A stretch of DNA of 64,000 nucleotides. It comes from CAJWOS01 sp964502005. GTDB lineage: Bacteria; Myxococcota_A; UBA796; UBA2385. The notes under the pieces are model-generated. The model was not told where the DNA came from. It saw only the letters and a program-made list of their open reading frames with translations, and ran no database searches. Location: positions 1 to 64,000 of the forward strand of contig CAZCUX010000005.1 of NCBI GenBank assembly GCA_964502005.1. The letters run 5' to 3'. Position numbers and translations under genes: made by a program. Shown in pieces: positions 26,328 to 34,623 of this stretch; the first letter of the stretch is position 1; each line of letters starts with the position of its first letter.

Positions 26328-27896
26328 ATGGCTCGTAATCAAGCCTGGATGTCCGCTGGACTCGCGACGCTCGCGTTTCTCGGGACTGGCGCCTCTCTGA
26401 GCTACTACGAAGAGAGCCTCCCCACGACCCTCAACCCGTTGTTCGCCGACACGATGGTGGACCGCCGGGCGCAGGAACTCGTATTCGACCGCCTTTGGTT
26501 CCACGATGCCGTGACCAACGACCTTAAGAGTCGTGTGGTCCAGAAGTGGGAAATCGCGGAAGAAGGGAAGGCCCTCAAAATTACCTTGGTCCCTGGCATC
26601 AAGTGGCACAACGGGAAGCCGCTGTCCTCGAAGGACATTTGCTTCACCGTTGATGCCCTGCTGGACAAGAGCACGCCCAGTCCGTTGGCGGAAGGCTACC
26701 GCCAGATTCTGGCGGGGTGTGAAGCACAAGGAAACAGCGTCGCGCTGGTGCGCTTCACGCGGGTTTTCCACAACCCACGCGAGCGGCTGGAATTCGCGGT
26801 GTTGCCGGCAAGCGAGTTCGCAAGCTCCGCCATTACGCCCGACCTTGAGTTCAGCTCTCATCCGGTGGGCACCGGTCCCTTCAAGGGCGACCGTGGCCGA
26901 CGCGGCGTGACCTTCGAGGCGGTGGGCAATGCGCACCACACGCCGACGTTGGCGCAGTTGATGTTGAGTGAAGGCCAGGACGGCTCCGTCCTCGTGCGTT
27001 CGGTACTCAACAACGGTGTGCAGGGCATTATCGCAGTGCCCCCGCCCAACCGTCCCGAGCTCAGCCAATCCGACGAAGTGGCGCTCAAGAGCTACGACTT
27101 GCGCTCTTGGTGGTTCATCGCGCTCAACACCGGCAAGGGCATCTTGGCCGACAAGCGCGTGCGCCAGGCCATGAATGTCATGCTCGACCGTACCGAGCTT
27201 CGCGAGTACTCGATTGGTGTCAAGGCTGGCACGGAAAACAGCCCGTGCGAGTTCATCTCGGGTCCCTTCGTCCAGGCCTCGCCGTACTACAACCGCTCCG
27301 TCGCTCCCGTCGAGCGCGCCAACGCGGCTGAAGCCGAGAAGCTGCTGTCGGCGGCGGGTTTGTCCAAAGAAGGCGGCGTCTGGACCAACAAAGGCCAGAA
27401 GGTCACGCTGCGAATTGGTATGCTGGCGTCGCTCAACGCGGAAGCAACCGACATCCTGGACCAGATTGGCAACCAGTTGAGCAAGGGTGGCTTCGACCGC
27501 CAGGTCGAAAAGATTTCGGCCGATGATTGGTCGCGCCGGGTCGTGACGGGCAATGCCAAGGAGTTTGACCTCCTGATTGGCAAGTGGTCCTTCGGCTTGG
27601 TGGAAGATGTCAACGACCTGTTCCACTCCCGCAAGGGTGCGGAAGGCAAGCGCAACATCTTCGACTACGCGAACCCCGAGGTCGACAAGATTCTTGCGCA
27701 GTACGACACTTCGCGTACCGACACTGCAGCGCAGGATGCCTACCACAGCTTGCACAAGGTGCTCGCGGAAGACCTTCCTTACTTGTTCTTGTGGAAGCTC
27801 GACACCCGGAGCGCGTGGCGAACCGAAGTTCGCAATAACATTATCGCTCCCTACTACTACTTCACCGAAATCGACGGCTGGAAGTACGGCAAGTAG
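26328..27896 (+). CDS. Peptide-type ABC solute-binding protein (SBP family 5)
   Basis: 522 residues; GGGAG lies nine bases before the ATG. It has an N-terminal hydrophobic segment but no lipobox Cys. Family-5 landmarks: LPTTLNPLFADTMVDRRAQELVFDRLW at the N-terminus, ALKITLVPGIKWHNGKPLSSKDICFTVDALLD, SHPVGTGPFK, the WWFIALNTGKGILADKRVRQAMNVMLDR segment, and a C-terminal YHSLHKVLAEDLPYLFLWKLDTR. These proteins bind oligopeptides, dipeptides, nickel or similar ligands and deliver them to Opp/Dpp-type permeases. The first of five transporter genes. The ligand cannot be inferred. Confidence 0.9.
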   Translation: MARNQAWMSAGLATLAFLGTGASLSYYEESLPTTLNPLFADTMVDRRAQELVFDRLWFHDAVTNDLKSRVVQKWEIAEEGKALKITLVPGIKWHNGKPLSSKDICFTVDALLDKSTPSPLAEGYRQILAGCEAQGNSVALVRFTRVFHNPRERLEFAVLPASEFASSAITPDLEFSSHPVGTGPFKGDRGRRGVTFEAVGNAHHTPTLAQLMLSEGQDGSVLVRSVLNNGVQGIIAVPPPNRPELSQSDEVALKSYDLRSWWFIALNTGKGILADKRVRQAMNVMLDRTELREYSIGVKAGTENSPCEFISGPFVQASPYYNRSVAPVERANAAEAEKLLSAAGLSKEGGVWTNKGQKVTLRIGMLASLNAEATDILDQIGNQLSKGGFDRQVEKISADDWSRRVVTGNAKEFDLLIGKWSFGLVEDVNDLFHSRKGAEGKRNIFDYANPEVDKILAQYDTSRTDTAAQDAYHSLHKVLAEDLPYLFLWKLDTRSAWRTEVRNNIIAPYYYFTEIDGWKYGK

Positions 27897-27956
27897 TCAA
27901 CGGTATCGATTCGGTTCGGGGGCCGGAACGCGCCTCGACTCGGATGGGAGGCTGGC

Positions 27957-28886
27957 GTGGATCGGTGGTGGCTACGACCACTCGTGCGGACCGTTTCGGC
28001 ACTGGTTCTTCCGGTTGCTGTGCCTCTGCTATTGACGGTGCTGCTGTGGGCCCTTCCTGGGGACCCGGCGAGCATCGTCTGTCCGCCCGAGTCGTGTTCG
28101 GGAACCGAAGAGCTCGCCCGCCGCTGGAACCTGCATGCAGGTCCGATGCACTACTTCTTCTCGTGGGTGGATGCGGCGCTGGCGGGCGATTTCGGCAACT
28201 CATGGCGTATGCAGACGGGCACGCCCGTGCGCGACCTCGTGGTTCACAGCATCCCCAACACGTTGCTCCTCATCGGCTTGGCCCTGGTGCCGATTGTTGC
28301 TGGAACCGTGCTGGCCGCGCTGGACGCGGTGCATCGCCGCTTGGACCCCGTGCTGAACTTGCTGGGCCTGCTCCCAGCGGTCATTTTGGCAGTGATTGCT
28401 GCCGCATGGAAGGTGCTGACGTACTCCGAGTTCGGCGGTCAAGGCGTCGCGCTGGTTTTGGGTGCGGTGGTGTTGGGCATCGCCGATGGCGCGTTTTCGG
28501 GCGCAATTACAGGAACACGAAGCGTTGCGAGCGCCGAGCGACGACAGCGGTATACGAGCATTGGGGTGTTGCGGGGCGAAACCGAGCTCGCGAACATCCT
28601 TCCCAACATCATGCCGGCATTGGCGGGGCAGCTCCGCGCTCGGACCCTCCACTTGTTTAGCGGTGCCGTCGTCGTGGAGGTCGTGCTGAAAATTGATGGC
28701 TTGGGCGACCTCCTGTGGCAGGCTGCGTTGTTGCAAGACTTCGGCTTGGTCCTCCCGGTGGCGACCGTATTCGCGGTGTTTTCGGCAATCCTGTTGTTGG
28801 CGCAAGCGATGGTCGAAGGGGCTGTCGAAGTCTGGATTCGCTGGTCGCCGTCGGGTGTCGCGTCGGGAATGGGGGAGGGCGCATGA
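27957..28886 (+). CDS. ABC importer permease, OppB/DppB type
   Basis: 309 residues starting at GTG 27957, six bases after GGGAGG. An N-terminal helix leads into WALPGDPASIVCPPES, which corresponds to the OppB LxPGDPA motif, followed by about five further membrane helices. The cytoplasmic coupling loop (VLRGETELANILPNIMPALAGQL) and VVVEVVLKIDGLGDLLWQAALLQDF match the EAA-like and GLG regions of peptide permeases. It is somewhat divergent and has two extra Cys in the periplasmic loop. It forms the inner-membrane channel with the next gene, which begins inside its stop codon (ATGA). Confidence 0.87.
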   Translation: MDRWWLRPLVRTVSALVLPVAVPLLLTVLLWALPGDPASIVCPPESCSGTEELARRWNLHAGPMHYFFSWVDAALAGDFGNSWRMQTGTPVRDLVVHSIPNTLLLIGLALVPIVAGTVLAALDAVHRRLDPVLNLLGLLPAVILAVIAAAWKVLTYSEFGGQGVALVLGAVVLGIADGAFSGAITGTRSVASAERRQRYTSIGVLRGETELANILPNIMPALAGQLRARTLHLFSGAVVVEVVLKIDGLGDLLWQAALLQDFGLVLPVATVFAVFSAILLLAQAMVEGAVEVWIRWSPSGVASGMGEGA

Positions 28887-29704
28887 AAGACCGCCTCCCG
28901 GCCATTGTTTTTTCTGCTGTACTCTTTTCCTTACTGCTGGGCCTCGCAGTCGTTGCGCCCGAGTTTTTGAGCGACGCGAACCTCAGCTTGACAGATTTTG
29001 GGCCGGGTGCAGTGCCACCGTTTGGCGCTGACGACCGTGGGCGGCCTCTTTGGGAACACGCGGCACAAGGCGCGCGTGTGGTGGCCGTTCCATCGGTGCT
29101 GGCGGGTGCCTTGGTTGGCATGTTCGCAGCTATTGGCGGGCTCGTTCGCTCGATGGAGCTTCGCGGGGCCGACACCGTCGTGCAGGCTTTCGGTGAAGTT
29201 GTCGGTGCATTGCCGCGAATGGTCGTGGTCCTGATTGTTGCGCTGCTGCTGCCCCGTGACCTGCGTGGCTTGTTGCCGCTTGCAATCGTTTGGGCCTTGT
29301 TGGCTGCTCCGGGAGCGATGGACGAGGCGGCGGCAGTGGCCGAAAGGCTCGGGGGGGCGCGCTTTGTCGAAGCCTTGCGCGCCCACGGCTACTCGCACTG
29401 GCGCATTTTTGTCGTACACGTCGTGGGCTACAACCTGCGGCCCGTCATCGTGCGGCAGGCCGCTGAAGTCACCATGCAAGTGGTGTTCTTGGAAATTTCG
29501 CTTTCGTACCTCGCGACCGCCAACGATGACCCCAGCTTTACGCACGCCGACAATGTGCGCTCGTGGGCCGACATTTTGCACCTCGGCTACCGCGCCCTCG
29601 CATTCGACGCGCCATTTGTGCATGCGTTGGTAGTGGGCCTTGGGCTCGTCGCTTTGGTTGCAGGTACAACGCTCGGTCTTAGCCGCGCTGCGAGGTCCAG
29701 ATGA
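28883..29704 (+). CDS. ABC importer permease, OppC/DppC type
   Basis: 273 residues from ATG 28883, four bases overlapping the preceding stop; GGAGG is in the preceding codons. An N-terminal helix, then GADDRGRPLWEHAAQGARV, where OppC proteins have GTDxxGRDxLSR. About five more helices follow. The coupling loop is visible in FVEALRAHGYSHWRIFVVHVV, and VVFLEISLSYLATANDDPS corresponds to the LEASLSFLGLG segment. Shorter than typical OppC proteins (about 300). Heterodimer partner of the upstream permease. Confidence 0.87.
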   Translation: MKDRLPAIVFSAVLFSLLLGLAVVAPEFLSDANLSLTDFGPGAVPPFGADDRGRPLWEHAAQGARVVAVPSVLAGALVGMFAAIGGLVRSMELRGADTVVQAFGEVVGALPRMVVVLIVALLLPRDLRGLLPLAIVWALLAAPGAMDEAAAVAERLGGARFVEALRAHGYSHWRIFVVHVVGYNLRPVIVRQAAEVTMQVVFLEISLSYLATANDDPSFTHADNVRSWADILHLGYRALAFDAPFVHALVVGLGLVALVAGTTLGLSRAARSR

Positions 29705-30453
29705 GCGAATCCTTGCCGCTGGTCGTCGTGGAGGGGCTTACGATACGGGCGCCGTCTCGTACGTTGGTCGAAGGCGTGACATTTACCGTGCACAGCGGCC
29801 GTGTGACAGCGCTGGTCGGCCCTTCGGGCGCGGGAAAGTCCTTGACTGCGCGGGCGGTGATGTGTGTGCTCGACGTGGACCCTGGCTTAGCTGCCGGTTC
29901 CCTCCGGTACCCCGCAATTGACCCCCACACCGACTGGTACGAAGGTGTGCGGGGCGCAGGTATGGCGGCCCAGAAGAAGCTGCTGGCGCGCACACGTCAC
30001 CTTCGCGGTGCTTATTTTACCTATTCCCCCCAGGCCGCCAGCTCGGCGCTCAATCCAGGGCGGACCATCGGTCGCCAGCTTGCGATGGCTATCGCGCGGC
30101 GGCCCGAGGCTCCTGCCGATTTGGGCGCGGAAATACGCCGAATTCTCCAAGAAGTTGGGCTGCAGCCGTGGGCGGCGGGCGCCTTGCCGGGGGAGCTGTC
30201 GGGCGGAATGGCCCAGCGGGCGGCATTGGCCATTGCGGTTGCACCGAAGCCAAAGCTCGTCATCGCGGACGAGCCGGAGACGGGGCTTGACCCCGTGCTA
30301 CGTCGCGCGGTTGTGGAGTTGTTGGTCAAGGTGTGCAAGCAGGAAGGTGCGGGCCTCTTGCTCATTAGCCACCATGCCGAGACGGTGCGTCGTATCGCCG
30401 ACGACATCATTCAGCTTCGCGGCCAAGACGGGGAAACGGGAGGTGCAGTATGA
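29701..30453 (+). CDS. ABC transporter ATPase, OppD/DppD type
   Basis: 250 residues, ATGA overlap at both ends. Walker A GPSGAGKS (near residue 41), Q-loop region in AYFTYSPQAASSALNPG, ABC signature LSGGMAQR, Walker B LVIADEPETGLD and the switch His in LLISHHAET are all present. It lacks the C-terminal oligopeptide-type extension usual in OppD, so it is short. Couples ATP hydrolysis to import as half of a heterodimer with the following ATPase. Confidence 0.92.
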   Translation: MSESLPLVVVEGLTIRAPSRTLVEGVTFTVHSGRVTALVGPSGAGKSLTARAVMCVLDVDPGLAAGSLRYPAIDPHTDWYEGVRGAGMAAQKKLLARTRHLRGAYFTYSPQAASSALNPGRTIGRQLAMAIARRPEAPADLGAEIRRILQEVGLQPWAAGALPGELSGGMAQRAALAIAVAPKPKLVIADEPETGLDPVLRRAVVELLVKVCKQEGAGLLLISHHAETVRRIADDIIQLRGQDGETGGAV

Positions 30454-31406
30454 ACAGAACCATCGACCTGCACGCTGCACCCGTCGTTTCCGTCAAGGGT
30501 CTGCGAAAGACGTTTGTGCAGTCAGGCCCCTGGCCTTGGAGCCCATCGCGGGAGGTACATGCCGTGCGTGGTGTGGACTTCACGCTTGCTCCGGGAGAAG
30601 TCGTCGCGCTGGTGGGGCAGTCCGGTTCCGGCAAAACGACCGTGTCTCGGATTGTGTTGGGACTCGAAGAGCCCACAAGCGGTGAAATCTGGCTCGATGG
30701 TGCGCGCTGGGACGGCCTCTCGGAGCGTGAACGACGGCCAAAGCGGGTGCATTACCAGTACGTTCCCCAGGACGCGATGGGTGCCTTGGATCCCCAGCAG
30801 ACCGCGTTGGAGCATGTTGTCGAGACCCTCACCGTGCTGGGGGGCCGGTCGCCAGCCGCTGCCGCAGATGAAGGGCGCGCGATGCTGGACCGCCTGGGGC
30901 TGGGCCAACGTTTGGGCGCACTGCCCCGTGAGATGTCGGGTGGCGAACAGCGTCGCGTTACGTTGGCGCGCGTGTTGGCGCTCAATCCTCGCTTGGTGGT
31001 CGCCGATGAACCCACGAGCGGGCTTGACCCTGACCGTCGTGAGTCCGTGCTAGAAGACCTGATCGGCAACCTTCCGAAAGATGCGGCCTGCATCCTGGTT
31101 ACGCATGACATGTCCGAAGCGCGCGCTTGGTGTCATCGCGTGTTTGCGATGCTGGCCGGCCAAATCATCGAAGAGGTAGACATTCGACAAACGGAGCCTG
31201 TGCATCCGTATGCGCGAATTCTCTTCGACCCTTGGTCGGGCCCGCTGCCCATTCGTCCCTTGGCCTCGGTGGGCTGCCCGTTTCGGCCGGATTGCCCGCG
31301 TGCTGTCGAGGTACCAAACGACGGTTGCGCCACCGCAGAGCCTCGTTTGCTCCCTCCCGATCCACGCCAACATCGCGTGGCATGCCTCGCAGCAACCAAG
31401 GAATGA
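30450..31406 (+). CDS. ABC transporter ATPase, OppF/DppF type
   Basis: 318 residues beginning within the previous stop (ATGA). Motifs: Walker A GQSGSGKTT, YVPQDAMGALDPQQT (Q-loop, peptide-transporter style), MSGGEQRRVTLAR, LVVADEPTSGLDP and VTHDMSEA. The C-terminal extension has VHPYARILFDP and a Cys cluster, GCPFRPDCPRA ... GCATAEP ... HRVAC, as in OppF/DppF proteins that carry an iron-sulfur-type C-terminal domain. Partner of the upstream ATPase. A 45-codon open frame starting inside its stop codon links it to the next gene. Confidence 0.92.
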   Translation: MNRTIDLHAAPVVSVKGLRKTFVQSGPWPWSPSREVHAVRGVDFTLAPGEVVALVGQSGSGKTTVSRIVLGLEEPTSGEIWLDGARWDGLSERERRPKRVHYQYVPQDAMGALDPQQTALEHVVETLTVLGGRSPAAAADEGRAMLDRLGLGQRLGALPREMSGGEQRRVTLARVLALNPRLVVADEPTSGLDPDRRESVLEDLIGNLPKDAACILVTHDMSEARAWCHRVFAMLAGQIIEEVDIRQTEPVHPYARILFDPWSGPLPIRPLASVGCPFRPDCPRAVEVPNDGCATAEPRLLPPDPRQHRVACLAATKE

Positions 31407-31536
31407 CCATGCAACGACGCATGCTGGATTTGGTGATATTGCGGTGCAATCGGCTTCGATACCCCTTTGTCCGCTACGGTAGTCTTGGCGCCTCGTGCGC
31501 AAACGCGAGCCTTCGCTCGCAGTCTCTGGAGCTTGC

Positions 31537-32712
31537 ATGAGCACGCTGTGTCGTCTGCTCCCTGTTGCCGCCCTTGTGGTCTCGGTTCCGGCTTTTGCGG
31601 CGAGTGCCGATGAAGCGGAGCACATTCGTCTGTCTGAAGAAACGCGGAAGCTCGCTGCACGCAACGCTTGGCGTGGTGTAGAGGCGGCGTATCTCAAGAT
31701 GGAGGAGCTCGAAAAGCGTGGCGTTGTGCTGACGGTGGACGACTACCTGTTGGGTGTTCAAGCCGCTCGCCAGCTGGGCAATGTCCTCGATGTCTACAAT
31801 CGCCTGAAAAAGGCCGATGGCGTCGCGCCGAGTGATGAGCTGAAGGGACAAATCGCGGCGATTGAAGGCTCGTTTGGTGTCGTTGACCTTGACGTTGACG
31901 ACAAGTTCAAAGGAACGTTCGAGCTAAAGCCGGCAGCCATGCCCTTCGACCCCGGCCAGCGCAAAGCCATTGAGGTCGCGCAGAAGCAGCTCGCCGAAAC
32001 GCGCAAGTTCAAGGGGATGCTTCCGTTTGGGCAGTACACGATTGGCGAGCGGAGCTTCACCGTTCAGAAAGACGTAGCCATCGTAGATGTGTACTTGGGC
32101 GTCAAGAAAGGCGGCAAAGACGATGGCAAGGTGGCGTCTCGCGAGCGCGCGGGCCTTCGCCTGGATGTCGGTCCCCAGTTTTCGTCGATGGGTGGCGGGG
32201 ATGTGAGCTTGGCCGAAGGCGGGCCGTCAATCACCGTACAATCGGCGGCGACGGGAACCGTCGGCGGGCGCCTGGGTGTTGGCTATGAGCTCTATCTCGC
32301 GAAAGGCTGGAGCCTCCTTTTGGAAGGCGGCTGGCACGGTGGCTTCGCAGGCAAGCTTCCGGGGCAGACCGATCCCGCTGCCGGGCCGGTAATTTCTGAG
32401 TCCAAGCAAGGTTTGCAGTCGGTCTATGGGTGGGTGGGTCCTACTTGGTACAAAGACGACCTTGCCATCACCTTCGGCCCGACCTACTCCTATGCTTCGG
32501 TCAAAACCAGTGTAGATGCGGAGGGGATGGGGGCCTTGACCGGCCACGTCACCACAGGCGGCGCTGCCCTTTCCGTTTTCTACGGTTTGTTTGACACTCC
32601 CGGAATTGCGAACTCCCGAAGTGGATTCAGCTTGGCCGGTGGTGTGTTTGCCTCAAAGACCATGACCTTCCCCTGGGCGCAGGTGGCCTTCACCATCGCG
32701 CCGGAAGGCTGA
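31537..32712 (+). CDS. Exported protein with helical N-terminus and barrel-like C-terminus
   Basis: 391 residues from ATG 31537 (GGAG six bases upstream). Signal peptide MSTLCRLLPVAALVVSVPAFA. Residues about 25-110 are TPR-like helices (RNAWRGVEAAYLKMEELEKRG, YLLGVQAARQLGNVLDVYNRL). A short beta module follows (FKGMLPFGQYTIGERSFTV), like a PEGA domain. The last 200 residues consist of amphipathic strands (RLDVGPQFSSMGGGDVSL, GRLGVGYELYLAKGWSLLLEGGW, YGWVGPTWYKDDLAITFGP), typical of an eight- to ten-stranded outer-membrane barrel. Probably an outer-membrane component of the envelope/ABC array. The family is not recognised. Confidence 0.65.
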   Translation: MSTLCRLLPVAALVVSVPAFAASADEAEHIRLSEETRKLAARNAWRGVEAAYLKMEELEKRGVVLTVDDYLLGVQAARQLGNVLDVYNRLKKADGVAPSDELKGQIAAIEGSFGVVDLDVDDKFKGTFELKPAAMPFDPGQRKAIEVAQKQLAETRKFKGMLPFGQYTIGERSFTVQKDVAIVDVYLGVKKGGKDDGKVASRERAGLRLDVGPQFSSMGGGDVSLAEGGPSITVQSAATGTVGGRLGVGYELYLAKGWSLLLEGGWHGGFAGKLPGQTDPAAGPVISESKQGLQSVYGWVGPTWYKDDLAITFGPTYSYASVKTSVDAEGMGALTGHVTTGGAALSVFYGLFDTPGIANSRSGFSLAGGVFASKTMTFPWAQVAFTIAPEG

Positions 32713-32778
32713 TCCCGTTTTTTCCTCTCCTGTTTCCGCAGCGCGAATCGCGCGGTCTATTTGAATCGGAGGCCCTCC

Positions 32779-33822
32779 ATGCCCGCTTTTTCCAGCGTGC
32801 TCCTGTTCGCCGCCTTGCCTGCATTTGCAGCGGAGGTGTCGGTGACCGAAAAGGGGCACGCGTCCAACCCGGCGTGGTCCCCCGACGGTGCCCAGCTCGC
32901 ATTTGAAGTCAACGACTATAGCGGCAACATCGCCCTATACGTCAGCAAGGTTGGCAACGGAAATCCGATGGGCACTCCGTCTAGGGCCGACCTGCCTGGC
33001 GCAAAGTCGTCGTTCGGCGGGTCGGGCTCGTTGGCTGCAAATCCATCGTGGCACCCCGAAGGCGCGCTGATGTTTGAAGGCGCGTCGGCGGGTGGCTCGA
33101 TGCGTTTGTACTTCTGGCAGCCCGGCGCGGGTATGCCCGGAGAGCTGCTCGGCTCGTCGCTCATCGCGGGCGACCTTACCTGGCCGTGTGTCTCGCCCGA
33201 CGGCAGCAAGCTTGCGTTTGTCAGTGACAGCACCGGCAAGGGCGACATCTACATTTGGGACCGGGCCAGCAACACGGTCGCGCGTTCGATGACCTCCGAG
33301 TTTACCGAAGCCGCGCCGCGGTACCACGCGTCGGGGTCTACCCTCGCGTATAGCCGCAAGAATCAGGGCGGCGAAGACATCTTCACCGTGACCGATGGTG
33401 CATCGACTCCCCGCGTTGGTGGGAACGGCGACCAAACCCGGCCCATCTTCTCCGGCGAAAACATCGTGTTTTTCACGAGTGAGCGCGGCGATGGACACTG
33501 GGACATCGCGGTGTCTGCCGGTGCGGGCAACAAGAAAATCATTGCGAAGGATGTTCGCTTGCCCGTGCGCGCTGCGCCTGCGTTGACCCCGGACGGCCAA
33601 TGGGTTGCCTACGGAACGGACAACGCGGAGAAAGGCAGCATCATTTACTTCACGCGCATTGACGGCTCGGCGACGGTGCAGGTGGATACGGGCTACGTCG
33701 CTGCCGGCGAGCCGGCTATCACATCGGTCGGTGGCCGTATGTTTATGGCGTTTACGGCGTTGCCGGATGCCGGCGCCGACTGGCGCAAGCTCCACATCGT
33801 CGACATCTCCGGCAAGTTGTAG
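32779..33822 (+). CDS. TolB-like beta-propeller exported protein
   Basis: 347 residues from ATG 32779, six bases after GGAGG; signal peptide MPAFSSVLLFAALPAFA. It contains repeated propeller blades with the PD40/TolB pattern: NPAWSPDGAQLAFEVND, LTWPCVSPDGSKLAFVSD, EAAPRYHASGSTLAYSR, AAPALTPDGQWVAYGTD. TolB-type propellers sit in the periplasm and contact Pal/OmpA-type and other envelope proteins. It is the last gene of the co-directional array and is followed by two strong hairpins; an OmpA-domain gene lies 1.5 kb downstream. Confidence 0.82.
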   Translation: MPAFSSVLLFAALPAFAAEVSVTEKGHASNPAWSPDGAQLAFEVNDYSGNIALYVSKVGNGNPMGTPSRADLPGAKSSFGGSGSLAANPSWHPEGALMFEGASAGGSMRLYFWQPGAGMPGELLGSSLIAGDLTWPCVSPDGSKLAFVSDSTGKGDIYIWDRASNTVARSMTSEFTEAAPRYHASGSTLAYSRKNQGGEDIFTVTDGASTPRVGGNGDQTRPIFSGENIVFFTSERGDGHWDIAVSAGAGNKKIIAKDVRLPVRAAPALTPDGQWVAYGTDNAEKGSIIYFTRIDGSATVQVDTGYVAAGEPAITSVGGRMFMAFTALPDAGADWRKLHIVDISGKL

Positions 33823-33889
33823 TCACCGGGAGCGCACGCGCGCTCGTGACTTCGGGCGGGTGGTCTTCGCGAACGTGCGAAACCACCCG
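33822..33889. terminator. Two hairpins at the end of the envelope/ABC array
   Basis: Hairpin 1 (33822-33850) pairs GTCAC with GTGAC and GAGCGC with GCGCTC. Hairpin 2 (33857-33889) pairs CGGGTGGT with ACCACCCG and TTCGC with GCGAA around GAACGT, 13 pairs with one bulge. U-tracts are weak on the plus strand (TCTTCGGTTT), so termination is likely but not assured. Confidence 0.55.
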
Positions 33890-33941
33890 TCTTCGGTTTG
33901 GTGGGGTCGTCCCAAGTGCGCCAAGCAGGCGACGGGGCGAC

Positions 33942-34622
33942 TTAGAACCAAACGCAGGTACGGGAGGTCAAGTAGTTCATCGCGCCCTCGGCGTGGCTTC
34001 CGACGCCCATCGCTGCGCCGGACGACGCGAAGTACCACGACGAAGTGCCGTCATCGTTCCACATGACGTCGTAGGTGACGGTGTAGTTGGCGTCGGACTC
34101 CCAAAGCCCTTCGGGACAGCTCGTCGCGGCGAGGTCTACGGTCGCTGCGACGGAGACGGTGACGTCGCACGCTGCGCAACGGCCAGGGGAGGACTCGATT
34201 GCCTCCGTCCGCCAAGTGATGCCGCAATCCGAGACCCCCGTTTCGCGCCACGACTCGTTGGCAAACAGGAGCCATTCTTCGAAGCCGCTCCAATGCTGGC
34301 CGTCCTCGTCGACGACGGTAGGCTCAAGCTCGCCATAAAAATAAGAAGCGGCGCCCGGATGGCGCACGCCGTCTACGGTTTGGCAGCCATCGGCATTGCG
34401 CTCAATGTTGGACTTGAGGTCGTCGAGGTCGCGAACCGAGCCGTTTCCATACAGGCCCTCGCCTTCGCCATCATCGCCGCTTCCGCCGCTCCCGCTTCCG
34501 CCGCCATTTCCGCCGCCAGGCCCATTCGCGGTGCTGCCTGTGGTTCCTTCGCCTTTGGTGTCGAAGGAGGCGCTGCATGCAGAGACGCTGAAGAGCGCGG
34601 TCCAGAAAACGATGCGCGTCAT
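33942..34622 (-). CDS. Cys-rich lipoprotein, paralog of next gene
   Basis: 226 residues from ATG 34622, one base after the upstream paralog's stop. Signal peptide MTRIVFWTALFSVSAC with a lipobox-like end, then a Gly/Ser linker. The folded part shares a pattern with the neighbouring gene: GAASYFYGEL, W..FANESW, SDCGITW, GRCAACDV, ATSCPEGLW, YTVTYDV, WYFASSGAAMGVGSH and the terminal RTCVWF. At least six Cys are shared. Together these suggest a disulfide-bonded beta domain on the cell surface or in the periplasm. Not a family I can name. It is convergent with the envelope/ABC array. Confidence 0.65.
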   Translation of the reverse strand: MTRIVFWTALFSVSACSASFDTKGEGTTGSTANGPGGGNGGGSGSGGSGDDGEGEGLYGNGSVRDLDDLKSNIERNADGCQTVDGVRHPGAASYFYGELEPTVVDEDGQHWSGFEEWLLFANESWRETGVSDCGITWRTEAIESSPGRCAACDVTVSVAATVDLAATSCPEGLWESDANYTVTYDVMWNDDGTSSWYFASSGAAMGVGSHAEGAMNYLTSRTCVWF

Positions 34623-34623
34623 C

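Noticed and set aside
26178..27755. 525-codon open frame on the minus strand
   Set aside because: Antisense to the solute-binding protein gene and without any recognisable domain.
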